A DNA stretch of 64,000 nucleotides, from contig OY725492.1 in assembly GCA_963281255.1 (NCBI GenBank), positions 5,407,132 to 5,471,131 on the forward strand, written 5' to 3'. Of this stretch, positions 42,213-52,576 are shown piece after piece. Source of the stretch: Aphrocallistes beatrix. Lineage: Eukaryota; Porifera; Hexactinellida; Sceptrulophora; Aphrocallistidae. The position numbers were made by a program, and so were the translations under genes. The notes beneath the pieces are model-generated. The model saw only the letters and a program-made list of their open reading frames with translations. It had not been told where the DNA came from and ran no database searches. The first letter of the stretch is position 1. Each line of letters begins with the position of its first letter.

Positions 42213-42979
42213 ATGGAGGATTTCACAAGAGAACAGGTCATTACTGCAGCTGACCAACTGATACAAGTACGACAGCATATAACATCACTTTTGAAAGAGT
42301 ATCTGTCGGAGTTAGAAGAAAAGAGTGACAAAAAAAGAAAATCAAAACAGCCTATCTAGCAACCTCTATTATAGCCACAACATCTTTGTTGACGCCGCTA
42401 GCGCCGATCGGAGCACCAATTATAGTGTTAGGAGCAATTGGGTCTTGTAAAGCATCGTATGATGAGCTGAATTTTGATAGAGAAGTACACAGTCAACTGG
42501 AAATACTGCTGAGGATAGAGAGACCGTACGCAGACAAACTAGGGAATATGCTGACACGTCTGGAGGAGTACACTGGTGAAGTGGCTGCCTACCACTCCAT
42601 GGACTATAACACTGCTACTGCATTAGTGGTAGCGAGGTTTGCCATGGGGGGATTCAAGTGTGGCGTCGTACAAATGGCTGAAAGAGGAAGTATTCCAACC
42701 GCTAAAGCAGCAGGGAAAGTAATTTCTAAGATAGTTACCTCTCCGAGATTAGCTGGCATCACAGCTGTTAGGATTCTAGCGAAGCCTGGAGCCCAAACCG
42801 CAGGGAAGATATTCAAGAATGCTTTAGGACCAATTTCTATAGGAATAGATGTGGCAGACATTATCTACACTTGGGGCAGTAATGCACCAGGTATTGAGGA
42901 TGTGAAGGAAGTGATAAAGAAGCTGGAAACTGGCATTAAAGATGTGGAGAAGGTTAAGGAAATGTTCCAAGCTGCTTAG
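42213..42979 (+). pseudogene. APOL-like type II gene D, frameshift in an A-run
   Basis: The first frame starts MEDFTREQVITAADQLIQVR and reads to about codon 43. A frame change in or near the run ACAAAAAAAGAAAA (about 42328-42341) is needed to enter the second frame (TSLLTPLAPIGAPI), which then runs open to the stop at 42979. The C-terminal part is almost identical to B and H, including RGSIPTAKAAGKVISKIV. A single base slip in a homopolymer is the only visible lesion, so an assembly error, a recent mutation or slippage during expression are all possible. An ATG at 42165 would add 16 residues, but paralogues start at M-x-DFT. Confidence 0.75.
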
Positions 42980-43738
42980 CACACTCTCCTTTCTATGTTA
43001 CTAATTTTACAAGTTCAGCATTAATGTTGCAGTTAAAATGAGTGCCAGTATTCATTTTTAGGATGTCATGACCCGCGCCATGTTTTATCGGCAGTGGGTG
43101 TCGTAAGAGGGATTTCTCTGAAAGTGGGTGTCCATTTATGGAGGGATACATATTGCACAATATGATAAAATAGGGGGTAGTGGGTGTCTGGACACCCAGA
43201 ACACCCCCGGTGGCGCCGGCCCTGGATGTGGTTAGATAATATATTAATTATTTGTCTAATTAGCTTTTTTCAAATTGGTGAAATGAACAGTTGTCGAGAT
43301 AGATCGACAACAAATGAGTTCGATCAGCTGCAGGCGTCCTCTTTTCATTCTGATCTCTGCAAAATTTTAGCAGGACATTAGTCCTACACACTGAAAAGCG
43401 GACAATTCCACTTTTTAGAAATTTCTCGCGGGACGTCTCAGTCAAAAATGGGAGAGTTGGCAAGTATGTCTTTTCACTTATTCAGTACAGAGAGAGTCAC
43501 GGAGGTCTCAGGGTTTGATAGACTAGGCGATGTTGAAGTTTTCGGGCTCGGTCTGCTCCATGGAATCAGGAGTAGGATAAGATACTCCCATGAGACCGCA
43601 CTGGTGTTTTTTTGGGGGGGTGGGGGGGCACGCTCCATTCAATTACAATTCTCCCTTATCAACTACTTAGGGATTATTTACTCAATTTTATAAAACTTGT
43701 ATCGATATCCTTACTATTAAAACTCGATTAATATATAT

Positions 43739-45775
43739 CATAGCCTACTCTAATAATGCCTCACAGTAAAATAACCAAGGATGAAGTAGTAGCCGAATGG
43801 ATTAATACACGATTAGCCTAAAATCGTTAACCATGTAGAATAGGCATTAAGAATGTATTACCAGCATATATAAACATGGCATCAAAGTACATATATCCGC
43901 TGTCAAAATTTCGATTAGTCATCATATCATTGCGCAACAGGCCATTTTATGCACGATTTTGGCAATTTTCTAAGCTGTTTTAAGCCTACTTCCAAAAGTT
44001 ATTAAGGTAGAGTTTTTGTGTAGAACTAAGATTAGTACGAGTTGATTTGAAAAATTTATAATTTTTCAATGGAATGCTGCTACATTCCTACGTTGCTATG
44101 GTAAAGCATTTTGATCAGTTTGAGCCATATCCTGCAAACTGTAAGAATTAGGTCTTCAAATTTGATCGTATTTGATAGGCAATTGGCTACTTCCTATTAG
44201 GTAATAAAATCACAGACTACAGAGTTATGCGACAATTTAGTGTTTTGGTCACATTCTTAAAATCAACCCATAACTCAAAACTCGTTGAATTTAGAAGTTC
44301 AAGTTGTATTATTACCTAATAGGAAGTAGTCCATTACTTATCAAACACAATCAAATTTGAAGCTCTAATCATTAATCCTTAAATTACCTGGGGTCATTTC
44401 TATTTATAGCAAAGGCCCCACACTTCTAAGGTTTCCCCGCCCAAAATGACTTAACCGGAAATGAGTTAGCAAAAAAGTTTGCATGAAATGGCCCAAACTG
44501 ACCAAAATGCTTTACCATAGCAACGCAGGAATGTAACAACATTCCATTGAAAAGTTCTAAATTTTTCAAATCAACTCGTACTAATCTTGGTTCTACACAA
44601 AAATCACACCTTAATATCATTTAGAAATAGGGTTAAAACAGCTTAGAAAATTGCCAAAATCGTGCTTAAAATGACCTGTTGCGCAATGATATGATGACGA
44701 GTCGAAATTTTGACAACGGATATATGTACTTTGATACCATGTTTATATATGCTGGTTATACATTCTTAATGACTATTCTGCATGGTTAACGATTTTAGGC
44801 TAATCGTGTATTAATCCATTCGGCTACGGGTTGACTGAATAAGGCCGAATTTTCAAACTGGAATAAGGCCGAATGATATTCATGACTGGAAAAAGGCCGA
44901 ATTGTCAATCCGGAATAAGGCCGAATGATATTCAAGACTGGAATAAGGCCGAATTGTCAATCCAGAATAAGGCCGAATGATATTCAAGACTGGAATAAGG
45001 CCGAATTGTCAATCCAGAATAAGGCCGAATGATATTCAAGATTGGAATAAGGCCGAATTGTCAATCCGGAATTAGGCCGAATTATATTCATGACTGGAAT
45101 AAGGCCGCATTTTCACAACTGTTTGAGTCGAGTGATATATGCGTAATACTAAAATAAATAAGTGACAAACAAGTTGTGTATACATTTTGCTTAAAAACAC
45201 CTCACCAGGCGAATTTTCAAAATATTCCATGCCAAAACCCCTTAAAATCTCCCTGTTTCCCAACAAACCAAGTGATGCTCCCAATCGACCCTCCATTCTT
45301 TAGTTCACAAATTAAAAACCATTCTTCCTCTAGATCCAAAATGAAAATTCGACCTTATTCCAGTGTTGAATATTGGGCCTTATTCCAGTCATGAATTTAA
45401 TTCGGCCTTATTCCGGATTGACAATTCGGCCTTATTCCAGTTTTGAAAAATATTCGGCCTTATTCCAATTTTGCAGTTCGGCCTTATTCCAGTTTTGAAA
45501 ATTATTCGGCCTTATTCCAATTTTGCAGTTCGGCCTTATTCTAGTCATGAATTTAATTCGGCCTTATTCCGGATTGACAATTCGGCCTTATTCCAGTTTT
45601 GAAAATTATTCGGCCTTATTCCAATTTTGCAGTTCGGCCTTATTCCAGTTTTGAAAATCATTCGGCCTTATTCCAATTTTTGCAATTCGGCCTTATTCAG
45701 CTTTCCCTCGGCTACTACTTCATCCCTAGTCTATGATTTTCAGTCTACTGTGAGGCATTATTAGAGTAGGCTATG
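43739..45775. mobile_element. Long-terminal-inverted-repeat element with nested foldback insertion
   Basis: Begins CATAGCCTACTCTAATAATG and ends CATTATTAGAGTAGGCTATG, flanked by TATATAT-type sequence. The arms stay complementary for about 370 bp (left about 43739-44110; right about 44500-44820 and 45716-45775). The right arm is interrupted by the foldback element 44828-45707. A one-arm relative lies at 14135-15165. There is no transposase. Confidence 0.75.
44828..45707. mobile_element. Foldback element, copy 1
   Basis: Starts GGGTTGACTGAATAAGGCC and ends complementary to GGGAAAGCTGAATAAGGCC, with an exact 8-bp target duplication TCGGCTAC. The left arm has about 11 units of GGAATAAGGCCGAAT and the right arm about 14 units in inverse orientation. 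They flank a unique centre of about 230 bp. The uninterrupted target (CCATTCGGCTACTACTTCAT) is present reversed near 43784. The 8-bp duplication suggests hAT-type mobilisation, but the source transposase is not in the window. Confidence 0.9.
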
Positions 45776-46322
45776 TATATATATAGAGAGAGCGCCCCCC
45801 TTTTCTTTTAGCAAAACACTACTGACAATAGGACTAAATATTGGTTAACTATGAATAAGCACACCAGTCTGCAGTGAATAGAATAGTGATAGCAAGAGTG
45901 TAACATTAGATTTCTTATTCATGGCCCATAGCGTACTGTTTTGTATATGGAGAATATGGACATACTGGAGAGGAGCATAGTATATATATATATGTATTGT
46001 TTAAACAACAAATCAGTTATTATGTAGATACCTGAAGATTCAACCATTATGTATATAATAACCAAGGTTGCAACCAATGCTCTGATTGTGATCATAGGTA
46101 TCATGCCCCTATAAATGGAATCTGAAAAGTGTAGAATCCATTTGATACTCTAGATGATCTGCGATCCTAGCCTATAACGGCATGGAAAATCCTTTACATA
46201 AGATTACGCAACATATATTTCATTATATGAATGCAAGATTCATTTGGTACTATGGTTATTGATTGAATATTCTTACTTTTAAAACTCTATTATTGCGCAT
46301 CCATATATATATATATATATAC

Positions 46323-46358
46323 AGTAGAACTCGGTTAGTACGTACTAACCGAGTTCTA

Positions 46359-46360
<2 letters not shown>
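46323..46360. repeat. 38-bp perfect palindrome within TA microsatellites
   Basis: AGTAGAACTCGGTTAGTAC followed by its exact reverse complement, with (TA)n on both sides (about 46305-46322 and 46361-46396). It looks like two pogo-type MITE ends joined without an interior, and would form a cruciform. Confidence 0.9.
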
Positions 46361-46401
<41 letters not shown>

Positions 46402-47056
46402 ATATGTATATACCTGTAACGAATTGATTGAAGAAACTGCCAGGCACAGAAGGCTGATTTTGGCATGTGGGAGTTTTTTGGCTATGGTTCCAAGTTCTGA
46501 GCTCAGACCAAAATGTCGACTCATCATGGAATTATTACGTCATTGCCACCTTTTTATAATTAGAAATTTAAATAGAATTTTTTCGACTAACTCGGCCATT
46601 TTAGGTAATAGAAGGCTGAAATTTTAATAGAATGTGTATATTAATATTTCGTACGATATGCATTATAACAGTAGGACAGCGTATTTAGAGATGTTAGTTC
46701 CTTATAATTAATCAATGTGACCCCAGGCGCAATTCACTTGGAGTGTCTTCATGTGGCCGCTTTTGTGAAATGAATCGCCTGATATCCATATATACAATAC
46801 TTGTAGGTTTACTCAGATCTAAATCTAGAGATCTTAAAAATCTAAAGATATGTAGGTTAAATGACAAGATGGTTGTAAATCGATATTTAATCGTCAATGA
46901 TTTTTAAAAAAATCCTCCCCCCCAGAAAAAAATCCTGTATGAAACCCTGCATAAAAATGCACCTGGTGCTCTGTGACTAGTTCACCATCTCAAATATTCT
47001 GTATTTTAAGAGTTCTCTTATTGATTGATCACTGAGATTTATAATTAGAACATAGA

Positions 47057-47578
47057 ATGGAGCTGAACAGAGATATCACGAGCAAAGTGACTCAGCTCAT
47101 ATCTCAGAGGAGAGATTTGAAACGCAACCTCTACGACCTAATCGAGGAAGTGAAGAAGAAGAGAGCGGATGTGAATATTCTCAAGGCGACAGGTACCATG
47201 GGTTTGGTGGCAGGGACACTACTGTATCTAATATCTGAGACAGGACAGTTCATTTTCGGAGCAGGACTACTCTTATCGGTTGCAAGCAGAGCATACGACT
47301 ACCACAAGTTGGTACAGTTTAACTCCAGGTTATTCAATGCAATGAAAGTTGATAACAACCTAAGTGGCGAATTGGAATGTAAACTGAGGGAGGGGGGACA
47401 CCAGAACATAATCAAGCTAGAAGAGGTACAGGAGATTGGACTAGATGCATACGAGCTATTAATAGGACGCTGGTCCAGGGATAAGAATGTGGAGGCTCTG
47501 GTAGCATTGACCAATCAGATTCAAGAGGGAATAAAACAGCTGACTGAGATACTGCATCGAGTCAAACCTGATAACTAA
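47057..47578 (+). CDS. APOL-like protein, short type I (gene E)
   Basis: 173 aa, one exon, starting MELNRDITSKVTQLISQRRD. About 90 percent similar to gene A by eye, with three residues fewer in the hairpin region (LLYLISETGQFIFGAG). The membrane hairpin and charged tail (HRVKPDN end) are intact. The sequence before the ATG (TTTATAATTAG AACATAGA) is conserved with genes A and G. No partner gene of the C/D type follows directly; the next gene is F, type III. Confidence 0.65.
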   Translation: MELNRDITSKVTQLISQRRDLKRNLYDLIEEVKKKRADVNILKATGTMGLVAGTLLYLISETGQFIFGAGLLLSVASRAYDYHKLVQFNSRLFNAMKVDNNLSGELECKLREGGHQNIIKLEEVQEIGLDAYELLIGRWSRDKNVEALVALTNQIQEGIKQLTEILHRVKPDN

Positions 47579-49351
47579 TCCTACTATAAATAGATTTATT
47601 GTTATGTTCATTAGTATTTGTGTTATTGTTAAACCGAAAAGAATTGTAATCAATTTTCAAGAGGGACCCTGGGCCTGGAAAGGCTTTATTTGACTCGATT
47701 TCATTTAATACCTATATTAATCCTTACTATTATCAGTCACAGAAAGCTGATTTTTGGCATGTGGGAGTCTTTTGTCTATGGCTCCACTAAGTTCTGATCT
47801 CAGACGAAAATGTCGACTCATCGTTGAATTATGACGTCATTATCATTAAATTCCCAGTTTTTCGACTAAAACCCAGCCATTTTAGGTGATCAATTAAGGA
47901 TGCCTAAGAGTCACTTAATCGAGCTGCACTATCAGTCTGCAGACTGATATTTTTTTGATGAAATCAACAAATATTTTGGGGACATTCGAAAGTGTCGATT
48001 AAGTTTTGTTAGTAACGTTAGGTATAAATTTGAAATATACTTAAACTTAGTTATTATGGTTTTACAGGTCGTAATTCGAATTTTTCAATAATGTTGAAAA
48101 AAAGTTGAGTTTAATATATAAGATATCAACATTTCACTTAATTAATCAGAATAAAACTCAATATTTTTCCAGTGGGTTACATAGCAGCCACTACAATCTA
48201 TGGTGTTCTCGGAGTAACTACCCATTATAAAGATATTCTATTAGAAATCTAAACATTCTTTCGCTTTGGAAACTACTGGAAAGTTAGGGAGTCTTCTTTT
48301 TTCAAAGAATGTCTGGTAAGATATATCTTATAACATATTCTATTTGAAATATAATCTTTCCTTTGCTTTGGAAACTACTGGAAAGTTAGGGAGTTTTCTT
48401 TTTTCAAAGAATGTCTGCGTGCACCAATCATAATCAAGCCGTTTGAAATCTTCAAATCTCTTCCCTCGGAGAGGTCTTTCCAAATAGCCAGGATTCTCTG
48501 CGAGCCAGCTGTAGACTATAAGCAGGATGGGAAGGCATTCGAAACCTAAGTCATTAATTGGCAACCATTGTCTTGGAGCTTACATGAGCCCTTGCATTGT
48601 CATGTTGAAGTAACACGCCATGTGTCAATTTGCCTCGCCTCTCAAGTCTAATCGTTGTTGCAGAACTTCTGGGACACCCTGTAGTGTGGGTTTTGAAATA
48701 CCCACTCTTCTAACGCTAGCAGGAAATGAGTGAGATATCGTATAAAATAGAACATACTATTGGAAAGAGGAATCAATCGGAGACTGATTAAAACGGGGGA
48801 AGCGAGTTAGTATAACTTGATTCCATTACGTTATAACGTTTATGGTCACCATACTGAACTTGAATGGCGTATTTCCTGATTCGAATATCAGTTCTATTCT
48901 GATTACATTTAGTATATAAGGCGAAATCAAATATTTCAAAATACACGTATATCCCAGTGTACCTCCATCTTTCTCATCTAGTAACCATCCAAACATTCCG
49001 CAAATGCGCCACAACACTCAGTAAACATAGTCTAGCACAGTAAAACATATCGCAATGAGCGATAAGTGTGCCAGAATATACTCACTTGGCATTGTGATGT
49101 GTTTGGGATCATTATTGGCGGTTTAACTGATGTTTATATATAGACAGATTCTATTATTACATTTGATGTAATGCAATATGATAGAACATACTAAGTGGAA
49201 CGGAGCAGAAGCATGAGAATTGATAAAGCTCACTAAGTTCTGTATACATACCTAATACTATATATAGGCTATACATACCTAATACTATATATAGGAGTAG
49301 TAGCGATATATTATTAATAACTTGTTTTCAAAAACCCTATTATTTTTCACA
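47579..49351. repeat. Spacer between APOL-like genes E and F
   Basis: About 47735-47890 is an inverted copy of the dispersed repeat at 8575-8765. About 48160-48430 contains two copies of an inverted-repeat piece (GGAAACTACTGGAAAGTTAG) related to 37580-37760 and 54130-54320. A 27-bp direct repeat occurs at 49243-49295, shortly upstream of gene F. No gene. Confidence 0.55.
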
Positions 49352-50167
49352 ATGACTCATTTGGGAATGACCAGAGAGCATTTCAATGAATTAAAAAATA
49401 GCCCAGCGCTTGAGGAATTCGTGAAATCATTCGAAGTTCTTGTTGGGAAGAGGAGAGATATGATCTGGAAAATAAGAGATATAAAAGAAAATGCCAAAAA
49501 ACATAAAGCAGACTCGTTAATTGTCACTTCACTAGGCGCATTGGGAGCAGTTGGAGGAGCCATTCTAACTTTCACACCTTTGGCACCAATTGGCATAGGA
49601 ATGGCTGCCTTAGGTACAGGTACAATAGCGGTTACTCAAGGCATCTGTTATCTCACAGACACAGATAAAAAAAAGGTTCTGAATATTCTTAAGGAAGATT
49701 GGCAGGAAGAGAAAATTTGTGCAAATATGCTGGATACATTCAATGGGGATGCGAAAGAATTGGCTTTAATGTATGGTTTTGATTATAACACTGCAGCCGC
49801 CTTATTAACAGGTTATCTAGTTAGTTTTGGTATTGATGCATTACCTTCTGGAGTTAGGGAGGGAGGAAAGTTCTTTGCAGCAGGATTGAGGATGGCTAAC
49901 AAATGCCCGATATTTCAGAAGAAGTGTATCGAATACGTGGCTCTAACTGGAGTCAGATCAATTACTACAAAGGTCTGTATACCTGTCTCAGCGCTGATCG
50001 ATGTAGTAACAGTAGGAATTGATTGGTGTGTGGATAAGAAAGTAGACAAGATCGATGAAAAGCTTGAATCATTGCAGAGCTCAATTGATAAAATCTCGAA
50101 GTTGATATATGCACTTTCTGAAGATTTTCGCAAAAATGGATCTTGGAAAAAAGCTCCTTCTTCTTAA
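49352..50167 (+). CDS. APOL-like protein, type III (gene F)
   Basis: 271 aa, one exon; I chose the ATG at 49352 (MTHLGMTREHFNELKNSPAL) to match gene C. The 10-residue upstream extension would start at TTG. The charged N-terminal helix is followed by a hydrophobic hairpin around 59-100 with FTPLAPIGIGMA, the DTDKKKVLNIL helix, CIPVSALIDVVTVGIDW and a terminal coiled coil ending in a basic tail (NGSWKKAPSS). It is a full-length paralogue of C on the opposite strand, showing that members of the cluster have been inverted as well as duplicated. Confidence 0.75.
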   Translation: MTHLGMTREHFNELKNSPALEEFVKSFEVLVGKRRDMIWKIRDIKENAKKHKADSLIVTSLGALGAVGGAILTFTPLAPIGIGMAALGTGTIAVTQGICYLTDTDKKKVLNILKEDWQEEKICANMLDTFNGDAKELALMYGFDYNTAAALLTGYLVSFGIDALPSGVREGGKFFAAGLRMANKCPIFQKKCIEYVALTGVRSITTKVCIPVSALIDVVTVGIDWCVDKKVDKIDEKLESLQSSIDKISKLIYALSEDFRKNGSWKKAPSS

Positions 50168-51479
50168 GTTACTTGAACGTTTAGTCAGTAGGATTCTCCC
50201 AAGCTTTTCTTTGTTGTTATTTGAAATGTATGTTTGATTAGTTATCTTTATTGAAATAAATGAGTTAAATAAACCCATAGTCCTTGTTACCAATTTATTA
50301 TAGAACAAGCGCGCTTCGCTTGCTTGCGCTGCGCGGCTTGCAGACACTGCGTGTCTGCAGATTTACCCAGCAGGCGCTTGCGGATATTAGAGAAACAATA
50401 CGTCGCTTTCTTGTTTTATACTAAGTACGCTGGATTGTCATTTGTCTACAGTTACATTGATGAAATCAGAACTGTAACAGAAATTTTGTTTCGTGATAAA
50501 TATAATTTACTTCGTATTAAGTCAACTAATCCTGAATGTAAGCTCAATTTGAATACACAAAGTTCACATTGCTAAAGATTATTATACTTAAATAATCAAT
50601 TCCAGTCCATGTCGTTAAAAGTTATTTTATGATCGAATTGGTTGATCGTAGCATATAACACACTTTAATTGTTGTTAACAATCAAGTTATAGACTCAAAA
50701 TAGCAGTATTCAATCATTTATATGAAATAGAATCGTGAGAATGGCATTATAAAAGGCTGATAATTGATTGGTTCTCACATAAACCAATGAATTTCAATCA
50801 CAAATAGTCCTTTGGATTGTATGCATAAGTCACTACTATTTTATTCCAATGTATTTGCATTATAAAATAATCGAATTTGATTGGTCAGCTCATTTTGTCA
50901 CCTATCTCGTCGAGGTGTGAACATTTCGCTTAGATCTTCGAAATTAATCCTAGATTCATCTTTTGACACCTACATGCCAATTTTCGTATCTCTACGATTT
51001 GCCAATTCTTCAATCAATTCGGACAAACAAACAAACAAACAAAAAATCCTAGAGTTTTAATATATAAGATAGTCATGTGACATGATAAATGTCTGATACT
51101 TGATTGGTTCACATGAACAAATGAATTTCAATCACAAATAGTTCTTTTAATTATATGCATAAGTCACTACTATTTGATCCCAATGTATTTGCATTATAAA
51201 ATAAACGAATTTGATTGGTTAGCATAATTTGTTACCTATCTCGGCGAGGTGTAAAGATTTCGTTTAGATCTTCGAACTTAATAATATACTTATTATTATT
51301 TACCGCTGTGCCAAATTTCATATTTCTAGTTCTTCAATCAATTCTGCACAATCTGATCTAGATCGCATTCGTGATTCCTAGTTCATTGTGAAACGGGGTG
51401 CGAGAGTTGGGCCCATAAGGATGCATGACTAATTCACCATCTCACTATTGGCTGATCACTGAGATATAATTAGAACATA
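50168..51479. repeat. Spacer between gene F and foldback copy 2
   Basis: Includes a cluster of short palindromes at 50305-50380 (for example GCAGACACTGCGTGTCTGC) and a region similar to 820-1060 (about 50520-50760). Two tandem versions of a 300-bp dispersed repeat (about 50760-51060 and 51070-51340) are related to 8430-8560. Next comes the 5' flank of gene G. No gene. Confidence 0.55.
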
Positions 51480-51487
51480 GAATGGAG

Positions 51488-52259
51488 GGAAAAGCTGAAT
51501 AAGGCCGAATGGAATAAGGCCGAATTGCAAAAAAGGCCGAATTATTTTCAAAACTGGAATAAGGCCGAACTGCAAAATTGGAATAAGGCCGAATAATTTT
51601 CAAAACTGGAATAAGGCCGAACTGCAAAATTGGAATAAGGCCGAATAATTTTCAAAACTGGAATAAGGCCGAACTGCAAAATTGGAATAAGGCCGAATAA
51701 TTCTCAAAACTGGAATAAGGCCGAATTGTCAATCCGGAATAAGGCCGAATTAAATTCATGACTGGAATAAGGCCGAATTTTCAACACTGGAATAAGGCCG
51801 AATATTCACTTTGGATCTAGAGGAAGAATGGTTTTAATTTGTGAAGAATGGAGGGTCGATTGGGAGCATCACTTGGTTTGTTGGGAAACAGGGAGATTTT
51901 AAGGGGTTTTGGCATGGAATATTTTGAAAATTCGCCTGGTGAGGTGTTTTTAAGCAAAATGTATACACAACTTGTTTGTCACTTATTTATTTTAGTATTA
52001 CGCATATATCACTCGACTCAAACAGTTGTGAAAATGCGGCCTTATTCCAGTCATGAATATAATTCGGCCTAATTCCGGATTGACAATTCGGCCTTATTCC
52101 AATCTTGAATATCATTCGGCCTTATTCCGGATTGACAATTCGGCCTTATTCCAGTCATGAATATCATTCGGCCTTATTCCTGATTGACAATTCGGCCTTA
52201 TTCCAATCTCATTTTCGACCTTATTCCAGTTTGAAAATTCGGCCTTATTCAGTCAACCC
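51488..52259. mobile_element. Foldback element, copy 2, inserted at the ATG of gene G
   Basis: Same family as 44828-45707 but in opposite orientation and 772 bp long. The 8-bp target duplication GAATGGAG is exact (51480-51487 and 52260-52267). The central region is so similar to copy 1 that a 74-codon frame in it is unchanged between copies. The target contains the start codon of an APOL-like type I gene, so the ATG is duplicated on both sides. Confidence 0.9.
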
Positions 52260-52261
52260 GA

Positions 52262-52576
52262 ATGGAGCTGAATAGAGATATCAGCAGAGCATTCGACTAC
52301 CACAAGTTGGGACAGTTTAACTCCAGGGTATTCAATGCCATGAGAGTTGATAACAACCTAAGTGGTGAATTGGAATGTAAACTGAGGGAGGGAGGACACC
52401 AGGACAGAATCAAGCTAAAAGGGGTACAGGAGATTGGACTAGATGCATATGAGCTATTAATAGGACGCTGGTCCAGGGATAGGAATGTGGAAGCTCTGGT
52501 AGCATTGACCAATCAGATTCAAGAGGGAATAAAACAGCTGACTGAAATACTGCATCGAGTCAAACCTGATAACTAA
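52262..52576 (+). pseudogene. APOL-like type I gene G, hairpin deleted and promoter displaced
   Basis: Open frame of 104 aa: MELNRDI is joined directly to SRAFDYHKLGQ, an in-frame loss of 72 residues compared with gene A. This removes most of the N-terminal helix and the entire membrane hairpin. The tail is intact to HRVKPDN. Its normal leader (ATAATTAG AACATAG) now lies 772 bp upstream on the far side of the foldback element, where a second, orphan ATG remains. It is probably non-functional; a soluble remnant protein cannot be ruled out. Confidence 0.75.

Larger units (their letters stand above)
42980..47056. repeat. Transposon-dominated spacer between genes D and E
   Basis: Contains a GGGTGTC/GACACCC palindromic piece (about 43090-43225) and dispersed repeat (43495-43605). 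The large inverted-repeat element with a nested foldback element (43739-45775) follows. Then come a repeat shared with 34400 (45820-45985), TA microsatellites around a 38-bp palindrome (46323-46360) and a dispersed repeat (46440-46640). No gene. Confidence 0.6.

Noticed and set aside
44828-45110. Regular GGCCGAAT repeats resembling a CRISPR array
   Set aside because: Spacers are themselves repeated, the arrays are inverted about a centre and the context is animal; it is a foldback transposon.
51848-52072. 74-aa frame identical to one at 45072-45296
   Set aside because: Lies in the centre of the two foldback elements; identity reflects recent copying of the element, and the sequence shows no protein features.
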